From NCBI RefSeq assembly GCF_024679245.1, contig NC_090178.1:51330962-51394961 (forward strand): a stretch of 64,000 nucleotides of DNA, in the 5' to 3' direction. The stretch comes from Pseudorasbora parva (taxonomy: Eukaryota > Chordata > Actinopteri > Cypriniformes > Gobionidae). Positions within the stretch are counted from its first letter, which is position 1. Each line of letters opens with the position of its first letter. A program made the position numbers and the translations under genes. The notes beneath the pieces are model-generated. The model was given only the letters and a program-made list of their open reading frames with translations, had not been told where the DNA came from and did not search any database. Of this stretch, positions 40,743-52,499 are shown one piece after another.

Positions 40743-43335
40743 ATATGGAGGACCAGATGGTGGCATGCCCAGGGGTCGGCGAACCCCTTCCAGCAGTCTC
40801 TCTCTCTCATCTTCTTTTTCTTCTCCTTCCCCTCCCTCGTCCTCTCTGGCGAGGCCAGGTCCCTCTCTGGCGAGGCCAGGTTTAAGGTTTTCCCAGGTCC
40901 CGTTGGGGAATGCCGCCAAGGCCCATGCCCCGTTAGAGGAGCGGCGAGGCATCCGTCGGACCGGGAACCTCGTCACAAGGGGAGGGGCCATTTAGTGCGG
41001 GCCTGGGAACCGGCAACGTTCCACTGCTCTCTCCGCGCCAATCCCTTGACCCGCTTCCTGCCACTAGGGCGGCGGAGAAGTCTGGGCCGGCTTGTTGGCG
41101 CTGCAGGGACCCAGGGCATTTTATTGATAGGTGTCCGGTGATGGAGGTCCGGGTCCCGGATGCGCCACAAGCTGCCCCCAATCTAGCCGGCCTGTACCTG
41201 ATACCCGTGAGTATAAAGGGGGGGTACATATCAGGCTTTGGTGGATTCAGGTTGTAACCAGACCTCCATTCATCAAAGCCTGATTCAACACGAGGCATGG
41301 GATAATAGCCGCATGGTTACGGTAAGGTATGTGCACGGGGATGTGGTGAAGTACCCATTGGTGCCGATCATAATTCAATTTCAGGGAATCAAACATAGAG
41401 TGGAGGTAGCGGTTAATTCCCACCTCAGGCATCCACTGATTTTGGGAACGAATTGGCCGGCATTTAAGAATTTGTAGGGGTATATGTGTGCGGATGTCCC
41501 CTTGGAGGAAAGAGCGCCGGGAGAGAACGCGGTCGCGCAGCTAGGAGAAGCCGAGCCGGGACCATCTGGGACTGGGTCAGAGGAATAGAGTGCAATGGAT
41601 AGGCTAATCTTTTCCGAGCGTGATTTCCCTCTGGAACAGTCCCAAGACGAATCGCTGAAAAATGCCTTTGAGCAGGTCCGCAACATCGACGGACAGCTTC
41701 TCCAACCTGCATGACTCTTATACTTATTTTGCAGTAATAAAAGACAGGTTGTACAGAGTAACCCAGTATGCTCAAACAAAACAGGATACAACCCAGTTAT
41801 TGGTACCAAAGAGCTGTCGGAAATGCTTTTCCAGGCGGCTCATTGTAATCCTATGGCCGGGCATTTGGGTCAAACCGGCACATTTAATCGTTTAATGGCC
41901 CAATTTTTTTGGCGGGGCATTCGAGAGAATGTGCGCAGATGGTGTGCCGCTTGTCGTGAATGCCAGTTGGTAAACCCACCGGCCACTCCAAAAGCGCCTT
42001 TGCACCCCCTACCTCTCGTGCAGGTCCCCTTCGAGTGAATTGGTATGGACCTCATCGGGCCATTAGAACGATTCGCACGAGTGTATTGTTTTGCATTAGT
42101 CATTGTAGATTATGCAACGCTATTCCCCAAGGCAGTAGCCCTCCGCAGCATCTCGGCGAAGAGTGTGGCAAAGGCACTGTTTCGTTTAATCTTTCGGGTT
42201 GGAATCCCGAAAGAGATTCTCACAGATCAAGGCACGGCGTTTATGTCTCACACCATAAGCGAACTTTACGAGTAATTGGGCATCAAGTCAGTTCGTACCA
42301 GCGTCTATCACCCACAAACAGATGGCTTGGTAGAACGATTTAATCGCATGTTAAAGACAATGATTCATAAATTTGTCCCCGAAGACGCCAAAAATTAGGA
42401 AAAATGGCTGGAATCTCTGTTGTTCCCTGTAAGAGAGGTCCCCCAAGCCTCAACAGGGTTTTCCCCCTTCGAGCTCCTGTATGGGCATCAACCCTGAGGG
42501 GTACTTGACGTCATGTGGGAGACTTGGGAGGACGGAACGTCTGAAAGCAAAAATTAAATTCACTATGTCCTGGACCTGAGAGCAAAACTCTACACGTTGG
42601 GGCGGCTATCAATGGAGAATTTGCTACAGGCCCAGGGCACACAAAGCCAGTTGTACAACAGACGAACCAGGTTACGAGAATTTGCACCTGGAGATCAAGT
42701 TCTTGTATTGTTGCCAACGTCTAGCTCGAAATTACTCGCCAAGTGGCAAGGACCATTTGAGGTCACACGGCGAGTAGGGGATCTCAATTCTGAGGTAGTT
42801 AGGACAGATAGGAATGGGGCACGTCAAATATACCACCTCAATCTTCTAAAAAAATGGAAAAAGGTGGAGTCAGAGATGCTGGCGACGGTGATATCAGACG
42901 AGGATGATCTCGGGCCAGAAGCGAGCATCAAATGCCATCCGATCGCTCTGGCCCCAGGAGGAGATCACCTATTACCCTCACAGCTCACTGACATTGCCAG
43001 GTTGCAGGCAGCTTTTGCGGACGTGTTCTCGCCCCTACCTGGCCGAACTAATCTCTAAGAGCAACATATTGAGACAGAGCCGGGCGTGATCGTTTTCAGC
43101 CGGCCATATAGATTACCTGAACACAGGAAAAAAGGTAGTTCAGGCGGAATTGGAGGATATGCTGGACTAGAAATAGAAGAATCCCATAGTGACGGGGCGA
43201 GCCCGATAGTTTTAGTTCCTAAGACGGACAGCGCAGTTCGGTTCTGTGTGGATTACCGCAAGGTGAACGCGGTGTCAAAATTCAATGCTTATCCAATGCA
43301 GAGGGTTGACGAGTTGCTTGATTGGCTAGGTGCGG
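40743..43335 (+). pseudogene. Old Gmr1-type gypsy element, left part
   Basis: Plus-strand decayed copy of the same family as 43336-48437. It starts inside gag (MVACPGVGEPLPAVSL-like). Protease follows at 41238-41477 (MVDSGCNQTSIHQSL; HPLILGTNWPAF). The integrase zinc finger and core run from 41823-42360 (AHCNPMAGHLGQT, CRECQLVNP, GMDLIGPL, LTDQGTAFMS, DGLVERFNR) with stops and frameshifts. The barrel is at 42597-42780 (PGDQVLVLLPTSS). RT starts at 43086 (FSRPYRLPEH, FCVDYRKVNAVS) and breaks at 43335 where the young element is inserted. No LTRs remain. Confidence 0.85.
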
Positions 43336-43708
43336 TGTAACAAAGTTCTTAATGTGAGGAAGGAAGAGGACACGGGGGTCGGCTGGACGGTTGATGCTCT
43401 TTTATTTATCAACTCAATATCAAAAGCACACTTAGTAGTGTGGAGATTCTTTCCAACTCCAAACACTCGCGATCACTTCCGGGTCGGTACTTCCGGCTTC
43501 CGGTTTCTCAGTCCGTGTTTCAGCATCAACCGTCCGTCTCTCTCTCTCCCTGGTCTCTGGTTCCGCCGAGGTTTTATACCCTCTCCGCGCTCATTACTGG
43601 AACAAGAGACAGGTGTTATTAATCTGCGTCCAACCCACTCACTTACCGCTCGTCCCGCGGCTCTCTCTCCCGCTGCAGACCTCGCTGAACCACGCCCCCC
43701 TTGCCACA
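43336..43708 (-). repeat. 3' LTR of Gmr1-type copy 2
   Basis: 373 bp, TGTAACAAAGTTC to TTGCCACA. On the coding strand it starts TGTGGCAAGG and ends TTGTTACA. The pol frame runs into it and stops at 43473. Confidence 0.92.
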
Positions 43709-46700
43709 TACCCCCACCGCCCGACTCAGGCCGGGGAGCCGTCCGGCCTGCAGCCCCCCCCCCCCCATTTCTGGAGAGGAAATCGGCCACAGCCATCTGA
43801 GCACCCGGCCTGTGGACCACCTTGAATTTAAACGGCTGAAGAGCTAGATACCAACGGGTGATCCGCGCGTTGGTATCCTTCATGCGGTGGAGCCATTGGA
43901 GAGGAGCGTGGTCCGAACAGAGGGTGAACTCTCGCCCCAGGAGGTAGTAGCGGAGGGTGAGAACGGCCCACCTGATGGCCAGACACTCCTTCTCTATGGT
44001 GCTGTACTTAGCTTCCCTCTTGGAGAGCTTACGGCTAATGTACAGCACCGGCCGCTCTCCCCCCTCCACCTCCTGGGCCAGGACTGCGCCCAGCCCCCTG
44101 TCCGACGCGTCAGTCTGCAACAAGAAAGGGAGAGAAAAGTCAGGGGAGTGTAAGAGCGGCCCGCCACATAGAGCAGCCTTCACTCGGGTAAAAGCCTGTT
44201 GACACGGCTCCGTCCACTGGACCGTATCTGGTAGCCCCTTTCTAGTAAGGTCAATCAAAGGGCTGGTGAGGTCCGAATAATTTGGTATGAACCGTCTATA
44301 ATATCCCGCCAGCCCCAAGAACTGCCTAACCTCCTTTTTGGTCTTGGGTCTCGGACAGGTTGCAATTGCTGCGGTCTTATCAATTTGGGGACGCACTTGT
44401 CCATGACCCAAGTGGAAGCCCAGATACCTTACTTCCACCCGCCCAATCGCACACTTCTTTGGGTTGGCCGTGAGCCCCGCTCCTCTCAGCGACCTCAAGA
44501 CCGCCCTGACATGCTGCATATGCCGCTGCCAATCGTGACTGTAAATCACGATATCATCCAGATAGGCAGCAGCATATGCGGCATGGGGACGCAAAATCCT
44601 GTCCATGAGGCGCTGAAAGGTAGCGGGCGCCCCGAACAACCCGAAAGGAAGCGTGACAAATTGGTGCAATCCAAACGGCGTGGTGAAAGCTGTCTTTTCT
44701 TTGGACAATGGAGACAAGGGGATCTGCCAATAGCCCTTTGTTAAGTCCAGCGTCGAATAAAATCGAGCCGTGCCCAACCGATCAAGCAACTCGTCAACCC
44801 GCGGCATTGGATATGCGTCGAATTTCGACACAGCGTTCACCTTGCGGTAGTCCACACAGAACCTGACCGAGCCGTCTGTTTTGGGGACCAAAACTATCGG
44901 GCTCGCCCAGTCACTGTTGGACTCCTCGATTACTCCCATGTCGAGCATTGCGCCTAATTCTTCCTGAACTACCTTTTTCTTGTGTTCAGGCAAGCGATAC
45001 GGCCGGCTGCGAACTACCACGCCCGGCTCGGTCTCGATATGGTGCTGAATCAAGTCGGTACGTCCCGGTAGGGGCGAGAACACGTCAGCGAACTCCGCCT
45101 GCAATTTTGATAAATCAGTGAGTTGTAACGGTGAGAGGTGATCTCCCCCAGGGGCCAGCGCGACTGATTGTGCTTTAATGCTCGCCTCTGGCCCGAGATC
45201 ATCCTCTCCCCCGATCACCGTTGCCAACAACACTGATTCCACCTCATTCCATTTTTTTAGCAGGTTGAGGTGGTATATTTGACGTGCCCCGTTCCTATCG
45301 GATCGTATCACTTCATAATCGAGCTCTCCTACCTGTCGTGCGACCTCAAACGGCCCCTGCCACTTTGACATTAATTTTGAGCTCGACGTAGGGAGTAGAA
45401 CGAGCACTTTCTCTCCCGGTGTGAATTTGCGTAGTTTTGTACCCCTGTTATATGACCGGCTCTGGCGGTCCTGGGCTTGCAACAAATTCTCCCTCGATAG
45501 CCGCCCCAAGGTGTGGAGTTTTGTTCGTAAGTCCAGCACATACTGAATTTCGTTCTTGGCCAAAGAAGGCCCCTCCTCCCAAGTTTCTCGTAGGACGTCC
45601 AGCACCCCCCGGGGCTGCCGTCCGTAGAGAAGCTCGAAGGGGGAAAACCCCGTGGAGGCTTGCGGGACCTCCCGCACAGCAAATAAGAGGGGTTCTAACC
45701 ACCGATCCCAATTTTTGGCGTCTTCCTGTACGAATTTACGGATCATGGATTTAAGAGTGCGATTAAATCGTTCGACCAAGCCGTCTGTTTGTGGGTGATA
45801 GACGCTTGTTCGAATGGATTTAATGCCCAATAATCCGTACAATTCGCTTAACGTGCGTGACATAAACGCCGTGCCTTGATCAGTGAGGATTTCCTTCGGA
45901 ATCCCCACTCGGGAGATTAAACGAAACAGTGCGTCCGCAACACTCTTCGCAGAGATGTTGCGGAGAGCCACTGCTTCCGGATATCGTGTTGCGTAGTCCA
46001 CGATAACTAGCGCAAAACGATGTCCGCGTGCGGATCGCTCTAATGGCCCGATGAGGTCCATCGCAATTCTCTCGAAGGGGACCTGCATTAATGGAAGGGG
46101 GCGCAATGGCGCTTTTGGGGCGGCCAGTGGATTCACCAACTGACATTCAGGACAAGACGCGCACCACCTGCGCACATTGTCATGAATGCCTGGCCAAAAA
46201 AATCGGGTCATTAAACGATTCAGCGTGGCCGCCTGTCCCAGGTGGCCCGCCATCGGGTTAGAGTGAGCCGCCTGGAAAAGCATTTCTCGGCGGCTCTTTG
46301 GGACTAACAACTGGGTTGTATCTACCTTTGTCTGAGTGTCTTGGGTCACTCGATACAACCGATCTTTTATTATGGCAAAATAAGGATAGGAGACAGGCAA
46401 GGCAGGTTGGAGAGACTGTCCGTCGATCGATCGGACCTGCTGGAAAGCGTTCTTAAGGGTGTCGTCCTGGGACTGCTCCAGAGGAAAGTCATCGCGGTCC
46501 GAGAGAATTAGTCTCTCAATCCCGCTCGGTTCCTCTGGAGTTGTCTCCGAGGGTCCCGGTTCAGTCTCCCCAAGCTGTACTCGCACCGCCCCCTTCCTTG
46601 CCTTTTTCCCCCAAGCGGCATCCGCACACAACGATCCCAATAAAGCCGTAAAGGCGGGCCAATTCGTCCCCAGAATTAGCGGATGCCGGAGGTGTGGACT

Positions 46701-48022
46701 AACCGCCACCTCTATACTATGCTTTTGCCCCCGAAATTGTATCGTGACTGGGACAACCGGATATTCCACCACATCCCCGTGCACACACCGTACCTTAACC
46801 ATGCGGCTTGTATCCAATGCCCCAGGCTGCATCAGGCTTTGATGGATCGAGGTTTGGTTACATCCTGAATCCACCAAGGCCTGATATGTACCCCCCTTGA
46901 TACTTACAGGAATTTGGTACTCTCCTGCTTGATCGGGGGTGGTCCGCTGGACGTCCGGGATCCGGATCATTGTCCCGATGTCCATCCTCAGACATCGGTC
47001 CACAAAATGATCCGGATCACCGCACCGCCAGCAGGCCAGCCCAGGCTTACCCGCCACCCCTGCGGCGGGGAGTGGGTTGGACAATGAGCGCGGGGAGGGC
47101 GCGGAACCAGAGCCACTATCACCCCCCATCCCCAGCAGCCCCGCCCCCCTGGGCGGAGCCCGCGAACTCCCGAGCGGTCCAGGGCCCATCCCACCCCGGC
47201 CTCTGGGGGAAATCCGAGGAGGGCCCGGAGGGCGTGACCTAGGGAGAGGGATAGGAGGAGAGGGAAACACAGAGGGGGGAGAGAGAGAGCGAGAGGTTAA
47301 AAGGGGTGCGCCGACCCCCGGGCACGCCACCAGGTGGTCCTCCGCCAGGTGGATGGCCGTCTCCAGCGACGTGGGCCGGTGGCACTGGACCCACTCGGCA
47401 GTTTTCCTTGGGAGCCGAGCGATGAACTGCTCCAGTACCACCAGATCGACGATGAGGTCCACGTCGCTTCCGCCGGCCAGGAGCCATCTGCGGCATGAGT
47501 CCCGGAGCTGTTGGGCCATCGCGAAGGGTCGGCCGGCCTCCCCCCACTCCAGGGAGCGGAACCTCTGTCGGTGTTGCTCCGGGGAGCGGCCGACCCGCTG
47601 GAGGATGGCCTTCTTTAGGTCATCATAGTCCAGGAGGTTCGCCACCGGTAGCTGTTGTGCAGCCGCCTGGGCCTCGCCTGTCAGCAGTGGTATCAGGCGC
47701 ACCGGCCACTGTGCCCGGGGCCACCCGCAGGCCTCCGCGGCCTTTTGAAAGAGGTCAACGAACGCCTCTGGGTCATCCTGTGACCCATTTTGTGCAGGGG
47801 CACGTGGACCGGTGCGCTGGCGAGCCCGGCGGCTTCGGTGCGAGCCTCCCGGTCGATCCAGCTCCGGAACTTCTCGCGGTCCTCTTGCTGGCCTCGGACA
47901 ATGGCCTCGAAGCGGCGCTCCTGGTCTGCCCGAAGGTCCAGCATGGCTTGGTGTTGGTCCTGATGGAGGACCGCGAGGGATGTAATAATGTCCGCAAATG
48001 GCGAGGCGGAGGGCGTCTGCAT
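43473..48022 (-). CDS. Gmr1-type Gag-Pol polyprotein with one gag frameshift
   Basis: A Gag start at 48022 (MQTPSASPFADII) runs to HKMG, then a base missing from a C-run near 47785 (relative to copy 1) shifts the frame. The remaining 1,409 codons (first Met 47702 to stop 43473) are open. Numbered from that Met: SCAN-like capsid 4-127 (PEQHRQRFRSL, VVLEQFIARLP); CCHC knuckle C224, C227, H232, C237; protease ALVDSG 275-280; integrase zinc finger H480/H487/C517/C520 and acids D549, D608, E644 (DD35E); barrel about 755-790; RT with LDLTKGYW 985-992 and YLDD 1047-1050; RNase H D1198, E1239, D1264, D1307. There is no chromodomain. The last ~78 codons lie in the 3' LTR. Integrase precedes RT, the Gmr1 arrangement. 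Confidence 0.9.
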
Positions 48023-48045
48023 GGCGGCGGCGCTGTCCTACTTCC

Positions 48046-48063
48046 TCCCGGGTTTCGGCACCA
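48046..48063 (-). other. Primer-binding site, tRNA-Phe
   Basis: The plus strand tcccgggtttcggcacca equals the 3' end of vertebrate tRNA-Phe with its CCA. One base separates it from the LTR. Confidence 0.85.
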
Positions 48064-48064
48064 A

Positions 48065-48437
48065 TGTAACAAAGTTCTTAATGTGAGGAAGGAAGAGGAC
48101 ACGGGGGTCGGCTGGACGGTTGATGCTCTTTTATTTATCAACTCAATATCAAAAGCACACTTAGTAGTGTGGAGATTCTTTCCAACTCCAAACACTCGCG
48201 ATCACTTCCGGGTCGGTACTTCCGGCTTCCGGTTTCTCAGTCCGTGTTTCAGCATCAACCGTCCGTCTCTCTCTCTCCCTGGTCTCTGGTTCCGCCGAGG
48301 TTTTATACCCTCTCCGCGCTCATTACTGGAACAAGAGACAGGTGTTATTAATCTGCGTCCAACCCACTCACTTACCGCTCGTCCCGCGGCTCTCTCTCCC
48401 GCTGCAGACCTCGCTGAACCACGCCCCCCTTGCCACA
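48065..48437 (-). repeat. 5' LTR of Gmr1-type copy 2
   Basis: 373 bp; no difference from 43336-43708 was found by eye. As the 5' LTR on the minus strand it should hold the promoter. Confidence 0.92.
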
Positions 48438-48442
48438 TGCGG

Positions 48443-49058
48443 CTCGCTTTTTTTCGACACTGGATTTAAAGAAGGGATATTGGCAGATCCCCTTAACTTC
48501 ATTATCTAAAGAAAAGACTGCTTTCACAATGCCGTTTGGATTGCACCAATTTGGCATGCTTCCTTTCAGGTTGTTCGGGGCGCCCGCCACCTTTCAGCAA
48601 CTGATGGACCGAATCCTTTCTTCCGCACACTGCATATGCTGCCGTATATCTGGACAACATAATCATCTATAGTAATGACTGGCAGCGGCAAATGCAGCAT
48701 GTGCAGGTGGTACTGAACTCGCTGAGGGGGGCGGGACTGACGGCCAACCTGAAGAAGTGTGCGGTTGTGCGGGTGGAAGTTAAGTATCTGGGCTTCCACT
48801 TAGGGCATGGACAGGTGCGTCCCCAAATTAGTAAGACCGCAGCCATTGCAACCTGTCCGCATCCAAAGACCAAAAAGGAGGTGAGGCAGTTCCTGGGGCT
48901 GGCGGGATATTATAGAAGGTTTGTGCCTAAGTATTTGGACCTCACCAGCCCACTGACTGACCTCACTAAAAAGGAGGCACCAGATACGGTCCAGTGGACG
49001 GAGTCATGTCAGCAGGCTTTCACCCGAGTAAAGGCTGCTCTGTGTGGCATCAAAACAT
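48443..49058 (+). pseudogene. Old Gmr1-type gypsy element, right part
   Basis: Continues the broken RT of 40743-43335 after the TGCGG duplication: FFSTLDLKKGYWQIPL, PFGLHQFGML, then a decayed catalytic box (YLDN-like, with a frameshift) and LTANLKKCAVVRVEVKYLGF. The connection domain follows (FLGLAGYYRRFVPKYL) to RVKAALCG. It ends before RNase H, so the 3' end has been lost. Confidence 0.85.
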
Positions 49059-49516
49059 AAAGCTGTCCTCACTGTATTATTTTAAAGTTTGGAAACAATG
49101 GATTGTAAAACGGTCAAATTAAATTTATTTGTTTTATCAATAATGCATGATATTTTCAGGAACAGCTTTTTTTCTTATTTAATTTCTAAGACGATACACA
49201 TTTTCAAATGTAATCAAAGCAGTAGGTTCGATATCAGACTACATATTCAGCTTGCAGCAGTTCGCAGCTCAGCACACACACACTGCTACAGCGGTTCTAA
49301 AATCAGGACCGGGTTGCCGGTCGATCTTTTCGGATCACCAGTACAGGAGCGAGAACCATTTCTATTGGACACGTTCGATCTTTCGATCATTTATGATGTA
49401 AAAATCGTACTAACAATATAAGAACACGTCAGGAAATATGAAATAAATCCACGCCATGGGACCTTTAACTAAATGTTAATTCAGCTTTTTATTTCATTTG
49501 CTGTAAATGCTTATAC
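49059..49516. other. No gene recognised
   Basis: A repeat end (ccatgggacctttaa) occurs at about 49456-49470; its inverse (ttaaaggtcctatgg) is at about 50653. Confidence 0.4.
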
Positions 49517-49750
49517 GTGAAATAAGCAGATCTAGCCATTTTTATGACCTTTCTGTATGCGCTCATACTCTCTTTCCATGAACTGCGAAAAACCTCCAGT
49601 TTTGTTTTCTTCCAGCTGCGCTCCATTTTTCTGGCTGCTGTTTTAAGGGCCCGAGTGTGCTCGTTGTACCACGGCGTTTAATTATTTTCTTTAATCTTAT
49701 TTAAGCCCAGGCCAGCAACTGTGTCTAAAGTGCTGGAAAAAGTCAATAGT
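49517..49750 (-). pseudogene. LINE fragment (endonuclease-RT linker)
   Basis: The minus strand reads TPWYNEHTRALKTAARKMER and KTKLEVFRSSWKESM, a pattern typical of L2/CR1-type LINE ORF2 between endonuclease and RT. Short and isolated. Confidence 0.5.
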
Positions 49751-50039
49751 TTGTATTACAGGTTTTTGAATGGCAGATATTATCTTATTTGTCTTTGCAC
49801 ATCTATTTACCTTAGACACACAGATGAACATGTGTCTCCATTTCAATTCTGTGAGATGCTAATAAGAGTTTGAGTAATGAATAGTTGTGAATATTCATCC
49901 TCTTCAATGTGTCTCTATAACACCTTTATACATAAGGTTTGAGCCTCAATGAGAGCCAATAGATACAATCAGCTCCTAATAATGTTCATGTTTCATGCTG
50001 TTCAATCACAGAGGAGTGGCTGTTTGTCTCTGATCATAG

Positions 50040-50652
50040 ATTATCTTGCCATCAACCCTTATACTTTTTATCACGTAGCTCTGATGTGACTGTTTTTTAA
50101 CATGATTATGTTGCCCATTTGTAAAAACAGGGTTAGGGTTAGGGTTAGGGTTAGGTTAGTAAACTAACCAGTAACTGCAATCGTAATAAATTACCATATC
50201 ATCATTGTGTGATAATGCAAAATAAAATAAAAGGCTGTTAATACATCAGTGACAGTCATGTACTGTAAGTAATCTGGGGAATCTTGGTCAACTGGATTTG
50301 CAAAAATTACTGGAAAAATTCACTGACAACTGAACATTGATGACATGATAAAAATCATTCCTTGTCCGGAATACATTCTGGTGCTTATTTAAAAGCTCTA
50401 AAATATGTTAAAAAATGTTTACAGTGAACCTTTGACTACACAGTACTTCTCACAAGATATAATACTGTAGTTCACGGGACAACGTGTTCTTTATATTAGT
50501 GCCACATTAGTATCAGATGCACTGTGTGTAAATAGAAAATCATCAACTCAATTATACATAATTCTAAATAAATAAATACATAAACTAAGCATTTATTAAA
50601 TAATATTTAAAATATACTCCTTGTTGTTAATTAATCCTTTTTCATAATACAT
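50040..50652. repeat. Segmental duplicate, copy 2 (with telomeric repeats)
   Basis: Direct duplicate of 37322-38070. Between tatcac and gcaaaataa it has about 130 bp absent from copy 1, including telomere-like repeats at 50131-50157. Confidence 0.8.
50131..50157 (+). repeat. Short interstitial telomeric repeat
   Basis: Three full GGGTTA units plus GGGTTAGG and a degenerate GTTAG follow cagggttag. The vertebrate telomere unit is TTAGGG. Confidence 0.85.
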
Positions 50653-51014
50653 TAAAGGTCCTATGGCATGACATTTTCATTTTATGAGGTTTTTCAACAT
50701 TGTTTAATATGAGTTCCCCTAGCCTGAATATTGTCCCCAAGTGGATAGAAATTTCAATTGGTGTAAACCGAGTTACGCCTGCCTTTTTTTGCCTTTGAGA
50801 AAATGAGAGTTCAGACAAACCGGTATTGATTTTCCTGTTTTGACGTCATACCAGGAACGGGTTTCCTCCCTTTCTTCCGCCCAGAGAATTTGGCACGCCC
50901 ATGCGAGTGCTATATTTGTTCGCCTCTACAGGCCAGCGACTAGTCGATGTCAAGCTTAAAGCGTCATGGCAGAGCATTAAGAACGACTAGCCGATTAGTC
51001 AGTGCAACCCCTAG
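50653..51014. other. Dispersed repeat ends, no gene
   Basis: ttaaaggtcctatggcatgac at the left and gcaacccctag at about 51004-51014 look like transposon ends of different families. No coding sequence. Confidence 0.4.
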
Positions 51015-51025
51015 TGTGTGTGTGT

Positions 51026-52312
51026 GTAATTATTTCTTTAGACAAGGACAGAAGATCAGACCAGCTTAAAAAAGTTGGAAACCATCACAGAAATGATAAT
51101 GGTTTCTATTAAAATATCAATAGAAACCACTACATAAATCTTTTTTAGTGTGTTTGGGACATATTTCATTAGGACAGGGGTGTCAAACTCAGTTCCAACT
51201 CTGTTCCAACACACATACCTCTAGTTTTCAAATAAGCCTGAAGGACTTGATTATCTGGATCAGGTGTGTTTAATTAGGGTTAAAGCTAAACTCTGCAGGG
51301 CTGTGGCCCTCCAGGAAATGAGTTTGACACCCCTGCATTAGGATTTAATCCCCCCACCAATAGAACCCAACCCATATCAGTAGAGACCCACAGAGACCAC
51401 TATAATTCCCATTACAACCAATAAAATTCCCATGAAAAACATTAAATCCAAGATAATTTCTGTAATAGTTTTTTTTAGTAGGGCAGTATCATGTGTGAAA
51501 GCACATAAGAAATACAGCCGGCAGGTTTCAAACCTGTCAGCACTGGATTGGGCAAAGCAGTCAGGTGGGTCACTGCAGGAGTGAAGCAGTGTGTTTGCTT
51601 CAGAAGGCATTTTCACATGACTAGTGATGTAATGATACAAGCTCCAAAGCAGTGGTTCATTGCAAGGTGTTACGTTCGCTGGTGGAAAAGAGACAGATAA
51701 TCCAGGCGCAAGAATTAAACCGTTTATTATACTCAAGTTCAGTAAGAACACAAACAGTTCGCTGGAAGACGTGAGACGAGTACTTAGTGATGTTACGTCT
51801 GACACCGATGCTCCGAAGCTTGCTTCAAACTCGAACGGTCCTTGCAATGAACCACTGCTTCGGAGCTTGTATCATTACATCACTAATCAGGTGAAAATGC
51901 CTTCTGAAGCAAACACTGCTTCACTCCTGTAGTGAACCACCTGACTGCTTTAACAGCCCAATCAGTGTTGACAGGTCTGAAACCTGCCGGCTGTATTTCT
52001 TATGTGCTTTCACACATGATACTGCCATGCTAATAAATAAATAAACACGATAGAAACCATTACTGAAACTCTATTGCATTTAATGGTTTTCATGGGAATT
52101 TTATTGGTTGTAATATGTGTTGGGTTCTACTGGTGGGATATCACATCCTAATGGAATATGTCCCACACACGGAAAAAAAAAAGGTAAAAGCCAAACGGTT
52201 CCTATTGTTCCTAATTTAATAGAAACCAATAGCATTTCTCTGAAGGTTTCCAGCTTTTTAAAGCTGCTCTGATCTTCTGTCCTTGTCTAAAGAAATAACT
52301 ACACACACACAT
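51026..52312. repeat. Long fold-back (inverted repeat) structure
   Basis: The outer arms tctttagacaaggacagaag (51036) and ctgtccttgtctaaagaaat (about 52278) are inverted copies. The pairing continues inward with ccagctt/aagctgg, ataatggtttctat/atagaaaccatta and catcatgtgtgaaagcac (51490)/gtgctttcacacatgat (52005), then gccggcaggtttcaaacctg and its inverse (51519, 51965). The centre (51668-51835) is LTR-like non-coding sequence. Confidence 0.75.
51175..51335. mobile_element. hAT-type MITE, 161 bp
   Basis: The ends caggggtgtcaaactca and tgagtttgacacccctg are inverted. The perfect 8-bp duplication CATTAGGA lies at 51167-51174 and 51336-51343. The other arm of the fold-back keeps the empty site (cctaatggaatatgtccc near 52148). 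Confidence 0.92.
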
Positions 52313-52499
52313 CATGCTTAATGTTTTATTATCAAGGTGCATTTTCTGGTTGTCAGCTTTGTTGCATTACATTTACTTCACCAGGAGATGGTGCTGCAAT
52401 TTGTATCTGAATGAAGCTTCGAGTAATGAACCATTTTCGACACAATTGTATCAGAAAGTAATGCTTCGAAACGCTTCATTTGGCGATCACTACGAGTAC

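Larger units (their letters stand above)
43336..48437 (-). mobile_element. Young full-length Gmr1-type Ty3/gypsy LTR retrotransposon (copy 2)
   Basis: 5,102 bp. The two 373-bp LTRs (43336-43708, 48065-48437) look identical base for base. The target duplication is TGCGG (43331-43335 and 48438-48442). The primer-binding site is complementary to tRNA-Phe; a C-run next to the left LTR is the polypurine tract on the coding strand. The insertion site is an RT codon region of an older, oppositely oriented copy of the same family. The order is gag, protease, integrase, RT, RNase H. Confidence 0.95.

Noticed and set aside
47077..47628. Plus-strand open frames opposite the Gmr1 polyprotein
   Set aside because: Shadows of a GC-rich coding sequence on the minus strand; no domain.
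50131..50157. Chromosome end
   Set aside because: Only about four units with ordinary sequence on both sides; an interstitial repeat, not a telomere.
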